Below, one piece after another: positions 11,263 through 22,700 of a stretch of 64,000 bases of DNA. Where the stretch lies: positions 59,617,564-59,681,563 of the forward strand of contig OX235279.1 in NCBI GenBank assembly GCA_944472155.2. Direction: 5' to 3'. A program made the translations under genes and the position numbers. Source of the stretch: Trichobilharzia szidati (taxonomy: Eukaryota > Platyhelminthes > Trematoda > Strigeidida > Schistosomatidae). How positions within the stretch are numbered: position 1 is the first letter of the stretch; each line of letters begins with the position of its first letter. Under the pieces are notes generated by a model. It did no database searches. It saw only the letters and a program-made list of their open reading frames with translations, and was not told where the DNA came from.

Positions 11263-13499
11263 AAATAATTAATGCGTGAGTTGAGAAGCAAAACAATTCC
11301 AACAGTGCTGTGAACAAGGACAGTAATTTCACTAGAAATATTACCAATAACAAAACTTATCATTGTGTGCAAACCATTGGAAAACAATAATATTTTATTT
11401 GGTCTTTGCTCTTAATTCCCATAAAAAGATGAAAATCACCTCAGCATTTCTCATGCTTAAACTAGCAAATACAGAGATCATATAAAAGCATGTACTACCC
11501 TAATCTGAACTAGGTATATGTTTTGACAGGGCTTGATTTCCCAAGAGACAGGAATTATGATGAATGTGAACCGTGTTAGCATACTTAGAAAAGTGACATA
11601 ACCATCGAAACGAAATCAGCCCGTAGCATTCTGAAACCATTTAGATCTCAGCAAGCGGAGAAGTATGATATTTATTCCTCCAGAGTCAGGTTTTACGTGC
11701 CAATCAAGTTAAACCATCAATGGTTAATTTTACAACAAGTGGTATTAAACTGTTTGAGGTATAAATTACGTACAGCATCTGATTCGTAATTTAAAATCAG
11801 GCTATATCAAGTTAAGCATATCCTTCGCCACTACAAGTGGTGGAGTTTGGCAGCCTGAATGTTATGCAAACTTATTAGTCATATTTTAGAGAATAAAATA
11901 GCATGAAAGTGCTACGGTGAAATTTCTCTGAGTGCTGCCATATACCCGGGCGTTAACATACAAGGTGAGATTCATGAGTTGTGGTGCAATAATAATGCAA
12001 AGTAGCGGCCATGCATTCCAGAGTAGAAGTGCAATTTTATAGCATATTAAATTCATAATTTTCATCAGGATACACTATTACAAGAGTGTAAATGTCTCAG
12101 TAGAAAATTTAGATGTTGACTGCTATCAACAAAGATGAGTGGCAGAGATTCTCATATTGTTTATGAATTAATTAGATAATTATATCAAGAGGTAATGTGG
12201 GATGAAGAATCCTGTTGTTGAATCTATAAAGATTTAACGAACACTTAAGTGTATAATAATTAATCTTTCTTCTATTGGTTCTATTGCTGTGTGGGGAAGA
12301 GAGATTAGATCATATAAGTAGCTAAGCTGCGCATTCGGATGAATGATTGTGTTATGAGAAGACTTGTTTTCAGAAGTGGGCGGTAATGCGAGACAAAAAA
12401 AGAAAATAATAGCTGAATGACTTTTCATGTCTGTCCATGAAACCGAAGGTTATTTAGTCTTTGCTCCGTCAAAATATAATATATTTATCCCTATCTATAT
12501 AGGAGCACACCAGTTGTACAGGCATGGATAAGTATTACTTAAATTGAGTAAATTTGGTTTGTGTTGGATCTACATGTTTGCTCTTCTTTTTTACTTTAGA
12601 TTGTGAGATCAATCTGTTATTTATTCATTCAATGAGCACATTAAGATGTGGAAAACTGTTTGTGAACCAGTTGCATATTAATTTTAGGTCATGGATAGTG
12701 CTGGTATAGGATGCTCTGTAGTGTCCTGATATGGTAACAAGGGAGTTTCTAAGGATGTTGAGTTATTTAGATAAATTAAGCGACAGTTACGCCAGGAAGA
12801 AAGGCCGAACGAGAGCGTGTATTTGCTGCAATGGCAGAAATCAGGGGTCGCGAGTCGAGCGCTCGGAAACAAACACTCTAATTGTCATCGTTGATGTTGA
12901 TTCCTGAAAGACGTTGTGCCTCTCGCTCCACAGAATAGACTCTTGAGTGCTTTACTGAAAGGAAAAAGCAATCAGTGTTAAGTACTACGTCTATAACAAT
13001 TTTTATTTTCTTGCATTATTACTGGCCAGTAGCCTGAAGGATTATGTTGCAAATAAAATTTAGTGGCTTCAAATCCTGTTTAGCTTCACTGTAGGTTTGT
13101 GCGAATTCCACTACAATCCAGGTAGAAGAGGCGAGCAGCAAAGAACCAGAAAAAATGTGGACATGGATAGAACTTCTTATGTCAATATACATACATGATA
13201 ATATTCATGGTACATTCTCGTCTAGTAAATATATATACTTATATTCCCTTAGTCTTTCCATGCATCTATACGAATAGTCTATTTATCGTCTACAGAGTAA
13301 TTAGTTAAGTTCAAAGCGTTCTTTAGGTGCTATAATAATCCAGTAATTGATCCATTCTATAAACAGTTCGCTAGTGTCGTCAGCAGAATGAAACAGTATG
13401 TCTAGAGAGAGTCTGAAGCCTATAACTGAGTCACAGGCTGTGATTTCTAGGGGAAAACTGTTTCATATTTAAGAAAACTCGACTGTATCGGAGTTTTCT
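11263..13499. other. Stretch without a recognised gene
   Basis: I see only short open frames without motifs, AT-rich runs and no clear repeat relationship to the rest of the window. Confidence 0.45.
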
Positions 13500-13631
13500 C
13501 GGAGTGATGATTTAGGGGCTTTTATTTTCACTGTGCAAGTTTGGCTACGAAGATCGTAGAGCCTTGCGGTGAGAACTGTATGCCCTTGCTATCTGAGAAT
13601 GATATTTTGTGGGGGAACTTAAAGAAGAATA

Positions 13632-14861
13632 TTAGATTATAACAAGTCGTCTCGTCCAAAGTGAGTCAAGATTTAGAGTCAAGCACCGTGAAGCGTAGTC
13701 TTTCCTACAATCGTACCCAAGTATTTCTGACGTGAAATAGCGTTGGATACTTTCCATCCTTAGCTTCTCACATTTGCCAATAATAAGTGGACAGTATTCT
13801 ATTAGTGACCTTACACATGTTTTGTATAGGATGAGCTTGGCTTCATTGTCTTGAAAGTTCCTGAGTATACATCCTAAGAGCATCCTCGAGCCTGCGACGC
13901 CACTTGCCCAGAGGATATTAGGCCGCTAATATAATTCAGGCCTAAGTCAACGACACTTCGGAGTTAGGGTACGTCGGCAGATTGAAGCGTTAATTTTATG
14001 CCGATTGAGGGTGCGCTGAAGCAGATCCAACCACTTTTGTTCAGACTGAACTGTAGATTCCATGAGGATGACCCGGGAGTCACTTTATCTAATTCATTCT
14101 GCACAACATTCTGGAAGTACCCTAGGTCATTACACCGGAATGTGTAAGCAGCCTTTAGGTCATCTGCCAAGGTGAATGGTTTCCAATGTAAGAAGCAAGC
14201 TCATATGTCGATGACATAGATTGAGAATAATAAAGGCCTGGTGACGCTACCTTGAACTACACCAGAAGTGATCAGGCTAGGTTTGGAAGTCACAGACCCA
14301 AGTCTTACTATTTGGGACCTGTTGTTAGGGAATGATGTTGGCTATCTTAACAGTGGGTCACGTATTCCTAAGGAGTTCAGCTTATGTATTAACAGTAAAT
14401 GGTCGACACGGTCAAATGCCTTAGAAATGTCAAAGTAGATGACAAGTACTAGCTTTCGTCTGTCACGACTGCCAGTCACAAAATTAAAGAAGTCTAGGTG
14501 ACAGCTCAAAAACGATCTGGATCTTAGGAATCCATGTTGGTTAGGACTCACAATATTACAGCTGAGTATACGCTTCTGTATGTTACCTCTAACTAGTCTC
14601 TCCATAATTCTAGATGTTATAGGTGTGATATTGATAGGCCTGTACTTTCTGACTTGTTTTCGAGCAGCATTTGTGTTTAGATGTAATAAATGGCACCTTC
14701 CACATATCTGGGTGGCTTTGAGTTTCTAAGGTCATTGTGAAGATATCAAGCAGTAAAATGAGAATGTCAGGACCACCATATTTATACAAATATGATGATA
14801 CACCGTCAGTGCCAAAACCTTTCGAACTTCTGAGAGTGTATATCGAGTAATGGGACTGCAC
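13632..14861 (-). pseudogene. Reverse transcriptase of CR1-like element, fragmented
   Basis: Successive minus-strand frames give GFGTDGVSSYLYKYGG (14770-14830), NQHGFLRSRS and YFDISKAFDRVDH (14395-14545), LADDLKAAY (about 14150-14173, RT catalytic F/YxDD equivalent) and LYKTCVRSLIEYCP with LDSLWTRR (13640-13830). This order is that of a non-LTR RT from fingers to the C-terminal region. Breaks between the blocks show several frameshifts. Confidence 0.8.
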
Positions 14862-15603
14862 ACTTAAGGTAGTTAGTTGCGAATGTTTTGTCTAGTAATC
14901 CACACATGTTTCCAGAACCATTGTGTAGCCTACCTTTGTCTGCGAGTAGAGAAATGCTGTGATTTCAGGGATTTAATCACTTCTTTAGGATTTCTGTGAG
15001 GGCATACACCCTGGCGGGGCTGACTAGTGCGGTGCATTCTTCCGTTCCCATACGCAAATTTCGAGCTTGTGAGATGGAGCTACGGGTGTTAAGTATTAAA
15101 CCTAGTGTGCCAAAGTCGTTGTGTTTGAAGTAACTTGTCGATAGTCTCTTCAGTTTCGTATGATATTTTCGTTTTATAAACGACTTCCTATGTGGAGAAA
15201 CTGTTATTGTTTGGAGTGGAATGGCAGCATCTAAGTTTGCGTTTGAGTTCCGGTAGAGCTTAGAGATCTCGAGAGGTCATCAGAAGCGAAGTATTCACCA
15301 CATTTAGAGGACTGATTCTATGAAAGTTCAGTTTACCTTACTATAGTTTCTGTATAATTTTGTTGTGAAGTAGGGGTATGAGCTGCACTGCTACTCAGTG
15401 GAAGTGGCAGTGCACACAGCATTGTTTTGTGGTCGCTACCTGAAGATTTAGAACCCACTAAAATTGAGAGCGTTTTCACCTGCTGTAGGGACAGATCATT
15501 TCCGGCAGAAAATGTTCAGTGTACCTGAGAGTTTGTCATATTTATTTTGGCCTGCTAATAAGTCTCAGGTGATTTGAGGTAGGTTGAAGTCTCCATATAC
15601 GAC

Positions 15604-15870
15604 CTAATGGTCGTATGGAAGAGTGGATACTTGCCCCACCGCATTAGTGGGTTGAGTCTCGTAATCACCATAGGTGTCAGGTGTTTTGTAGGTACATCCT
15701 ATTAGTAATGTATCACTTTCGAAGTGTACGGTGACCCACAGAGTGTCATGCATGTTGTTGAGTTCCCCATTTGCTGGCTGCAATACAGGAAGTTTGTTCA
15801 GGAAGTACATTAGGCAGCCTCCTCCCTTGCCACTATTCCTGTCACGTCGGAGGTGGGTGTACACATTGAT
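15604..15870 (-). pseudogene. Apurinic-type endonuclease fragment of CR1-like element
   Basis: The minus strand encodes HLRRDRNSGKGGGCLMYF and later TLLIGCTYKTPD, matching the middle of the APE-type endonuclease of CR1 elements (compare RGDRNHGTGGGCAMYI in the plus-strand element near 28890-28930). The catalytic SDH end of the domain is not readable in one frame. Confidence 0.7.
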
Positions 15871-16345
15871 GCCTATCTCTTCGTCTGGTATATAAGAGTG
15901 ATACCAAGATTCAGTAATAAAAATTATGGGTGGTTATTTACCACTGTGTGCCTTGAGAATCGGTAGTTTGTTTAGAATAGATCTAGCATTAATAAGGATT
16001 AGGTCAAGTTGAGAGTTGAAGTAATATTTGAAGTGTTTAAGCCCGTCAATGAGGCTCAATTATGGTTCGGCATTCACTGATTCCGCGTGGCATGCAATCC
16101 TGTATAACAAGTAGCGTGAAAACCATCTTTACCTATGTTTATCGAGTTATTATACGCTCCTTTTAGTGAATAATGAGTTTTACTATTTTATTCACTATAG
16201 GATGAGGTAGTTCTCGGTTTGAGTTGAAGAAGCTACTGTCCGTGGGGAGTATGGCCTTATTTATGCTTTTGATGTGGAAGTAATATCCCTTCCCTTGCAA
16301 AAGGGATTCTTCTTAGGAGTTTCAAAATGTGGGGGATTTTTGTTA

Positions 16346-16614
16346 CTAGTGGTGTAATTTGGCATGTTTTGCTACCAAGTTCCCTTTAAATCTCGCGTTA
16401 TGGCTGTGAGAAAATGTTTCCGACTTATGAGAGGCACTGATTTCTGTCTTGTGGCCATCCAGAGACTCATCAACATCCAAGGTAGACGGTGGAGCAGCTG
16501 CACTGGGAGAAGGATTGTAATCCACCCGCCTATAGGCTGGTGTTGTGTTCTGCAAAGCTGCTCTTGTGAGATTTTAGGGGGAGAGACTATGAGTTCTACC
16601 TTGTTGGTTGTCAC
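16346..16614 (-). pseudogene. Possible ORF1 fragment of CR1-like element
   Basis: Two overlapping minus-strand frames (MTTNKVELIV... and ...PAYRRVDYNPSPSAAAP) lie where ORF1 would be expected, upstream of the endonuclease. No diagnostic domain is visible, so the assignment rests on position only. Confidence 0.35.
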
Positions 16615-16680
16615 AATCTCTCTCCATAAAGTGGATATATTTTTACTGATTTCCGGAATATTGTAGTGGATATTATACCA

Positions 16681-17073
16681 CTCCTCAACTTTAACTTATA
16701 TTGGCTGCTACCTTAGCTTCCAAATACGCAGTTATATCACCACCAATTATCAAGTTTGGATCCACTCTTTCGCAGTGCTCATCCTCCCATTTGTAATCTA
16801 AGAACAACGTCACACTAAAGAAAACTACGGAGAAGTTCATTATTTTTTGGTTTATAAATCAGGATCAATTTTTAGGACAATTGGTTTCTATATAGTCTGT
16901 ATTTTACGGTTTAATACTTACGTCGATTTATTGTTTATTTATAAGCAATAAAATCCATACCGTGTCTATAGTAGCTCTTAGTCTGTATATCCACAGGATA
17001 TATTATTTGTCCTTATACCTGTTTTCGACTTAGCTCAGCTTCTACTTCAAACCATACTGATCCGTGTTCAACA
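16681..17073. other. Region between two head-to-head CR1-like elements
   Basis: No coding signal seen. It probably holds the 5' untranslated ends of the two oppositely oriented elements. Confidence 0.4.
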
Positions 17074-18717
17074 ATGACTCAACGTAATAAACGAGTACTT
17101 TCTATGCGTAAGAATAGTTTAGGTCACTCAGCTAAGAAGAAACGTACATCCCTACACGTTCCACCTAGCCTCAACAACGTCCCCGAAGTCACTGTGTCCG
17201 ATTTGTTATCAAAGGTATACGCAACTGCTAAAGAAAATAAGTTGGACCTTATTTCTCTAGGAAACTCTGTGAAGGAATTAAATGAGAATATAAACACCAT
17301 TAAGCCGTTACTGCTTCTATGTAACCCAACTCATGATATTAATCCGGAAAGTCTGCTGAAGGCTGAGCGTATGTTAGACTTTATAGCCAATGAAGTGACT
17401 AAACGAATCATGTCTTCGTACAACGTTCTCGCTTACAATCTGCCTGATCGGACGCCTCTGGAAAAAATTAAAGTGACATGTCTCCAAGCGTGTGGCATGG
17501 CATCAGTGAAGTGCCACCTAATCAGACTCAGGAAAAAATCAGGAAAGTATACTTGTCCTGTGCTGTTTAAATTCAGTACTCCTAATGATGCTAGGAAATT
17601 CCAGTCGTCTAACAAGCTAATTAGTTCATCTACACCTTATGGTAACGTTAAACTTACTCATGACCTAACTCCATGTCAAAGACGTAGCCACGCAAGTGTA
17701 TCAAGTGTCGCAAACACATACGTAACTGCAGAATGTCCTACAAAAGACTCTCTCGCTCTACATTTAAGTAAACCTAATGTTACAGACACGCGTGAAAAAG
17801 AAATACCCTTAAATAATAAAGCTTTACCTAGTAAACTCAACAGTGAAGCAAATATGGCCATAGACTTAGGTGCATCTGTAGAGTTATGCTCGCTAGACAC
17901 ATAACCATCAGCTGCTAATACCAATACCAATGTTACGCAAAAGGCTAGGCTTGAGAATGTAGCATTCAATATAACCTCCCTGAGTAGCACTCAGACTAGT
18001 GTGCACACAAAACGGAGTAAAATAACCCTGCCATCCAGAATACCTTTACTCAAACCCATCACTGATGGGTTACTCAGCAGCAAACCAAATAACACTAGCT
18101 TAAGTGACTCCAATCCTACCATTAACCCAGGGAAGCTGAATAAGTCTTCATACCACCATAAATATAGCGTCAATGAAAAGAGAGGTAACCCGCGAATTCA
18201 TCCAACATCGAACAAATCTTCACCCGATAGACACAACAGACGGTATATGTCTGGGCACCCTAAAAGTAAGTTGAAACCCTACGGGCAGGCATACACCTAC
18301 CCCGACACAAATCTCCTATCTATGGTTAATGTAGACAAAAGTTTGACCTAGAGACCCCTACAACAAGGAACAAGTGGGTTAGGCTTCTCTCCTAAAAGTG
18401 GCCTTCTGACTCACCACATCCCTGACAACCACCGGATACAGTCCACCCAAGATCATCGATGGACTAATATTTACGAAAATAACTTGAACACACAAAATAT
18501 TAATCATAACGGCTATGCGCGTAACTTTACTCCAGCATACTATCCACAAGAAATACCTACCTCCCCTTCATCCAATCTAAAGTTTCTCAGCCAACACGAA
18601 ATTTCAGCTTCAATATTGACGCAAATAGCACACATACTGTCAAGCCACTTATCACCGGAGGGGAGGGAGATGCATCTTAGTCACGGTATTATGAACATCT
18701 CACACCCGCCGGGGTAA
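17074..18717 (+). pseudogene. ORF1 of CR1-like retrotransposon, two in-frame stops
   Basis: A single reading frame of 547 positions from ATG 17074 to stop 18715-18717, interrupted only by TAA at 17902 and TAG at 18349. The N-terminal 276 residues are basic and contain KLDLISLGNSVKELNENI (short coiled-coil-like stretch) and SSYNVLAYNLPDRTPLEKIK, an arrangement typical of CR1/L2-type ORF1 RNA-binding proteins. The rest is rich in Ser, Asn, Pro and Lys. The long frame with few lesions suggests a moderately young copy. ORF2 of the same element resumes after the MULE, at 28618. Confidence 0.75.
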
Positions 18718-18774
18718 CCAACGATACCACATCTCTCTATGCTGATACCGGTGTAGTGCACTTTTCCAGCACTG

Positions 18775-18783
18775 CCAGTACGT
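18775..18783 (+). repeat. 9-bp target site duplication of the right MULE (left side)
   Basis: CCAGTACGT here and at 28609-28617 flank the MULE exactly. Nine-base duplications are typical of Mutator-like transposition. Removing one copy plus the MULE leaves the CR1 ORF2 reading frame continuous. Confidence 0.85.
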
Positions 18784-18807
18784 GAGCGACTTTATTGCAT
18801 ATCCCCT
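18784..18807 (+). repeat. Terminal inverted repeat of the right MULE (3' end of the element)
   Basis: 24 bp ending GCATATCCCCT. It matches the complement of 28585-28608 at about two thirds of positions, with the inner 11 identical and the outer half degenerate. Confidence 0.75.
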
Positions 18808-19521
18808 CAATGACGTTTGTCTCTATGTTGCTATTGGTTTCAAGTGGCCTTGGTTTCGGGGCGAGATTTAACTGATATAATATTGTGATTTCATAGACAT
18901 ATCTCAGGCTCATACGTGAAAGAAAGTTATTACCCTCTATTAAGGAAAAGTTGTTCAGAAGGTAAGGAGGACGTTATTTTTCAGTTTATTTGTGTATATA
19001 CTATTGTGCACCGAGTTGCATTGAGTTCTTAGTGCAACTGTATGTAACTGCATTTACATAAAGTGAAACATTACGAATGCTCCTGTTTCTAGAATAAAAA
19101 CATTATTATTATCATTAAGTTTAGTAATGAAGAATGGAATTTCTTCAACGTCAATGTTATTTAATTGAAGTTGTAATCTGTGTAGGCCCTCGGGGGAATA
19201 AATTCGGCATGGAGATCTCCTATGTAAACCGAAAGTGCTTTCGGTTTAGTAGATCTTACTGACTTCCTGTATAAATTTGATATTTGTCAAGTGTATATTT
19301 CAAATCTGCTGGAGTATTCAGTAAAGTAAAAGTTGTGATGCATGATTCCAAGACTTGTTGTAGTCATTGGTATTGCCAGGATACCACTTACTCGTTTTAT
19401 GCAGCCGAAATATACAAATCTCGCCTTATTGAGGAAACACTATAATGCCTGCAAAAGTACTGCGTCAGTTAATGAGTTTCATAAATGCTATTCAGTGAAT
19501 ACTGTTTGCGAATTGTCCGAT

Positions 19522-19526
19522 AAAAC
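19522..19526 (+). repeat. 5-bp target duplication of the Ty3-type element (left)
   Basis: AAAAC, repeated at 22696-22700. The empty site in the left MULE carries it once. Confidence 0.85.
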
Positions 19527-19888
19527 TAATATATACGCAGGGGAATCATTAATATTCATTATTTATTTCACACATTAGCATAATCATTGATTTCACGCAT
19601 CTGCGTGATTATTGATTTAAATTACTGAATTCCCAAGGTCGTTAATATTTTTAAAATGTGACATTGATTTTTCTAATTGTATAAATACGGAGTTGTTGTT
19701 TAACATTTTCGACTGTTGTTTGAGACAGTAAAAGCTCTCATATCAACGTCCAGTCTTCTCTTTTATTTGTCTTGCGTGCCCGGCGGTATTATTGTTGTTG
19801 TTGTTGACGTGCGATCAGGACAGATTAGCCAGCGCATTAGTTAGATTCGCTCATAGTCTACAAGGTCCTCATATTCACATACATAACA
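19527..19888 (+). repeat. 5' LTR
   Basis: 362 bp, starting TAATATATACGC and ending CATAACA; it does not have the usual TG...CA termini. A TATAAATA box lies at 19680-19687. A short palindrome, CACGCATCTGCGTG, lies near 19595-19608. Confidence 0.9.
19680..19687 (+). promoter_or_regulatory. TATA box of the 5' LTR
   Basis: TATAAATA, positioned about 200 bp before the LTR end, as expected for the U3/R boundary of an LTR promoter. The 3' LTR has the same box. Confidence 0.5.
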
Positions 19889-19892
19889 AATT

Positions 19893-19910
19893 TGGCGACG
19901 GGTTTGCTGA
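19893..19910 (+). other. Putative tRNA primer binding site
   Basis: TGGCGACGGGTTTGCTGA starts four bases after the 5' LTR. TGG complements the CCA end of tRNAs. Which tRNA is used was not determined. Confidence 0.5.
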
Positions 19911-19912
19911 AG

Positions 19913-22300
19913 ATGGACCCACTGCGTTTAGAGAAACTAATGGAACAGCAGCTAAAATTGATGGAAATGCTTGCTGGTCTACAAATATCACGCTCCGCTG
20001 ATTCATCTACAGCCAACGACAGCATTGGTAGTAGCATCTCAGAATTCGTTTATGATCCAGATGCGAACGTAACATTTGATACCTGGTTTCGCAGATATGA
20101 AGACCTATTTCGAGTAGACTTTGCGGATAAAGACGATGCCTGGAAAGTACGGCTTCTACTTCGTAAATTGGGAGCAGATGAGCTAGATAAATACTGCAAC
20201 TTAATTCTGCCACAGAAGCCCAGTGAAAGATCATTCGATGAAACTGTCCATACCCTTCGTCATCAGTTTGGTGATCAGAGATCGTTATTCAACATTCGAT
20301 ATCATTGCATGAAACTAGTTTTGAACGAAAATGATGATATCCATACTCAGTTGGGTATAGTCAATCGCACGTGTGAACGTTTTAAATTAAAATCACTCTC
20401 AGAAGACCAGTTCAAGGTATTGATTTTCATCTGTGGTTTGCAGTCTCCCAAATTTGCTGATATACGCACACGTCTATTAAATCGTCTGGAACAAGATCCA
20501 CGAATGACTTTGAAAGACGTCGGTGAAGAATATCAGCGTTTAATCAACATTCACAACGATACCGTCTTGGTGCAGTCTGGCAGCCAAAATGCAGCAGAAG
20601 TGCATGCGGTGCATCCAGTACCGTCGACATCAACCGCACCGCTTCATCCTCAGCATAAACCACCATCAGCCTGCTGGCACTGTGGCTCCTGGCATTTTGC
20701 AAAATTGTGCCCATTCAAACAGCATAAATGCCGTCGATGCCATACTGTTGGTCACAAAGATGGCTACTGCAAACGCAACAACCAACCCAGATCTCGTAGT
20801 CGACCCAGACGGCGGAACAAGCTCAAGTCTTTGGGTGTTACTGCCGCATATCATATTAGTACTCCAGCACCTCGCAAATATATCAATCTGACGATTAATA
20901 CACGGCCGGCACGCCTACAAATCGACACAGCATCCGATATTACAATAATATCAAAGAAATTATGGCAGAAGTTGGGATGCCCTACCATAGAGAAGACAAA
21001 TCAAATAGCAATTAGTGCATGTGGTGGAAGACTTCGATTGAATGGAGAAATAAAATGCAGCGTTGATTTTCGTGATAGTCATTTCGTCGGCACATGCTAC
21101 ATCAACAATTCAAACCTTGACCTCTTGGGTTTAGACTGGTTCGAGAAGCTGCACCTGTCAGAGATTCCGTTAAGCAGTGTATGCCAAAAGATCGAAAGTA
21201 TTGAACCCTCAACAAGAAAGCCAGAAATCAGCGACAGATATATTAAACCTAAGCCCATTAGAAAGAATGACGTGATTAATGAAAAACCAACTTCAAATCG
21301 TCATAGTGAGCATGGCTGCGCCAAAAGTGCTTCGATGTCTGGTAGCAACAAAGTAGCAACTGTTAGCTCCAGTAAGAGAGGCTCTGCTCAAAAACTGAAA
21401 GTGATGTCTGTCATGGCAGCCAAAGATCCGCCGCGGGAGCCACCGAGAGCATGGCCCACGTCAAAACCATGGTCCCGCCTACATGTGGATTTCGCTGGGC
21501 CGATAGAAGGTATATACTACTTGGTTCTCGTGGACTCTTACTCAAAGTGGCCGGAGGTAGTACAAGTGACACCACCTTCTAGCAGCAGAACAGTATCAGT
21601 CCTGGAAAAGATCTTCGCATGTCACGGTATACCAGAAATCATCGTGTCTGACAATGGCAGTCAGTTCACCTCACAAGCGTTCCAGGAATTTTGCAAGAGA
21701 AACGGTATACAACACGTGCGGACGCCACCTTATCACCCTCAATCCAACGGTCAGGCAGAAAGATTTGTCGACACTTTCAAACGAGCGTTGTTGAAAGCAG
21801 GGGGAGGGGCGAAACCGGAAGAAATACAAAACTTTCTTTTTGTATACCGAACTACACCACTGGCAGAACAGAAGAAAAGCCCTGCAGAACTTCTAATGGG
21901 TCGAATGCTACGAACTCATCACCACTCCATGTTACCATCTTCGTCACATCAACGAAGAAATAGTCTGAAGTATTACCGCAAGGGTGATGCCGTCTATGTG
22001 CGCGATTATCGACCGAGGAACAGAAAATGGGCCGAAGGCTTGATAGAACGTCGACATGGAACTCTAATGTACAAGGTTAAAGTTGGCGATGAATGGTGGA
22101 TTAGACATAAAAATCAGATACGACGTCGATATACTACATCCCAAGAACCTAAATTGCCACTGGAATTACTACTGGAAACCTTCAAAATACCACCAGTCAA
22201 ATCAGAAGCAAAACAAGAGATGCTCCCCAGCCGACGATCCCAGCGCAAACGAACACAAACAGTTCATTTCCAAATCGACCCCAAGGAAAAAAGATACTAA
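19913..22300 (+). CDS. Gag-protease-integrase polyprotein lacking reverse transcriptase
   Basis: 795 codons from ATG 19913 (MDPLRLEKLMEQQ...) without interruption. Residues 1-250 resemble Ty3 Gag (LRKLG, QFGDQRS). Two zinc knuckles follow: CWHCGSWHFAKLC at 254-266 (C-x2-C-x3-H-x4-C, as in the CsRn1 lineage) and C-x2-C-x4-H-x4-C at 273-286. The protease active site is DTAS at 338-341, followed by LGLDWF. An approximately 100-residue linker without RT or RNase H motifs leads straight into the integrase core: HVDFAGP (D526), VSDNGSQF (D580) and QAERF (E616), a D-D-35-E set, and then a chromodomain-less C-terminal region (VYVRDYRP...RHGTLMYKV). The HHCC zinc domain is missing. Such a protein could package RNA and perhaps integrate DNA, but would need RT in trans. 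Confidence 0.9.
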   Translation: MDPLRLEKLMEQQLKLMEMLAGLQISRSADSSTANDSIGSSISEFVYDPDANVTFDTWFRRYEDLFRVDFADKDDAWKVRLLLRKLGADELDKYCNLILPQKPSERSFDETVHTLRHQFGDQRSLFNIRYHCMKLVLNENDDIHTQLGIVNRTCERFKLKSLSEDQFKVLIFICGLQSPKFADIRTRLLNRLEQDPRMTLKDVGEEYQRLINIHNDTVLVQSGSQNAAEVHAVHPVPSTSTAPLHPQHKPPSACWHCGSWHFAKLCPFKQHKCRRCHTVGHKDGYCKRNNQPRSRSRPRRRNKLKSLGVTAAYHISTPAPRKYINLTINTRPARLQIDTASDITIISKKLWQKLGCPTIEKTNQIAISACGGRLRLNGEIKCSVDFRDSHFVGTCYINNSNLDLLGLDWFEKLHLSEIPLSSVCQKIESIEPSTRKPEISDRYIKPKPIRKNDVINEKPTSNRHSEHGCAKSASMSGSNKVATVSSSKRGSAQKLKVMSVMAAKDPPREPPRAWPTSKPWSRLHVDFAGPIEGIYYLVLVDSYSKWPEVVQVTPPSSSRTVSVLEKIFACHGIPEIIVSDNGSQFTSQAFQEFCKRNGIQHVRTPPYHPQSNGQAERFVDTFKRALLKAGGGAKPEEIQNFLFVYRTTPLAEQKKSPAELLMGRMLRTHHHSMLPSSSHQRRNSLKYYRKGDAVYVRDYRPRNRKWAEGLIERRHGTLMYKVKVGDEWWIRHKNQIRRRYTTSQEPKLPLELLLETFKIPPVKSEAKQEMLPSRRSQRKRTQTVHFQIDPKEKRY

Positions 22301-22321
22301 ACTGATTGCAAGATTCCTTTT

Positions 22322-22333
22322 AAAAGGGGGAGG
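22322..22333 (+). other. Polypurine tract
   Basis: AAAAGGGGGAGG directly before the 3' LTR, the expected plus-strand primer. Confidence 0.75.
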
Positions 22334-22695
22334 TAATATATACGCAGGGGAATCATTAATATTCATTATTTATTTCACACATTAGCATAATCATTGATTT
22401 CACGCATCTGCGTGATTATTGATTTAAATTACTGAATTCCCAAGGTCGTTAATATTTTTAAAATGTGACATTGATTTTTCTAATTGTATAAATACGGAGT
22501 TGTTGTTTAACATTTTCGACTGTTGTTTGAGACAGTAAAAGCTCTCATATCAACGTCCAGTCTTCTCTTTTATTTGTCTTGCGTGCCCGGCGGTATTATT
22601 GTTGTTGTTGTTGACGTGCGATCAGGACAGATTAGCCAGCGCATTAGTTAGATTCGCTCATAGTCTACAAGGTCCTCATATTCACATACATAACA
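22334..22695 (+). repeat. 3' LTR
   Basis: 362 bp, identical to 19527-19888 as far as I can read. It is followed by the AAAAC target duplication. Confidence 0.9.
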
Positions 22696-22700
22696 AAAAC
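22696..22700 (+). repeat. 5-bp target duplication of the Ty3-type element (right)
   Basis: AAAAC, partner of 19522-19526. MULE sequence resumes directly after it. Confidence 0.85.

Larger units (their letters stand above)
13500..16680 (-). mobile_element. CR1/SR1-like non-LTR retrotransposon remnant
   Basis: A minus-strand element in the order ORF1 remnant (16346-16614), endonuclease fragment (15604-15870), reverse transcriptase (14100-14861) and C-terminal region (13632-13883). It carries many stops and frameshifts. Its coding blocks resemble those of the plus-strand CR1-like element at 17074-29930, in particular the GKGGG / GTGGG endonuclease block. The two elements stand head to head around 16.7-17.0 kb. 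Confidence 0.75.
19527..22695 (+). mobile_element. RT-less Ty3/Gypsy-type LTR retrotransposon with identical LTRs
   Basis: A complete LTR-to-LTR structure: 362-bp LTRs (19527-19888 and 22334-22695), primer-binding-like TGG directly downstream of the 5' LTR (19893), one long Gag-protease-integrase frame, polypurine tract (22322-22333) and a 5-bp target duplication. I read the two LTRs side by side and found no difference. The reverse transcriptase, RNase H and integrase zinc domain are absent. Full Ty3 elements are typically about 5 kb, and this one is 3.2 kb. Confidence 0.9.

Noticed and set aside
20589..20891. 100-codon frame overlapping the Gag region of the RT-less element
   Set aside because: Out-of-frame shadow of the zinc-knuckle coding region.
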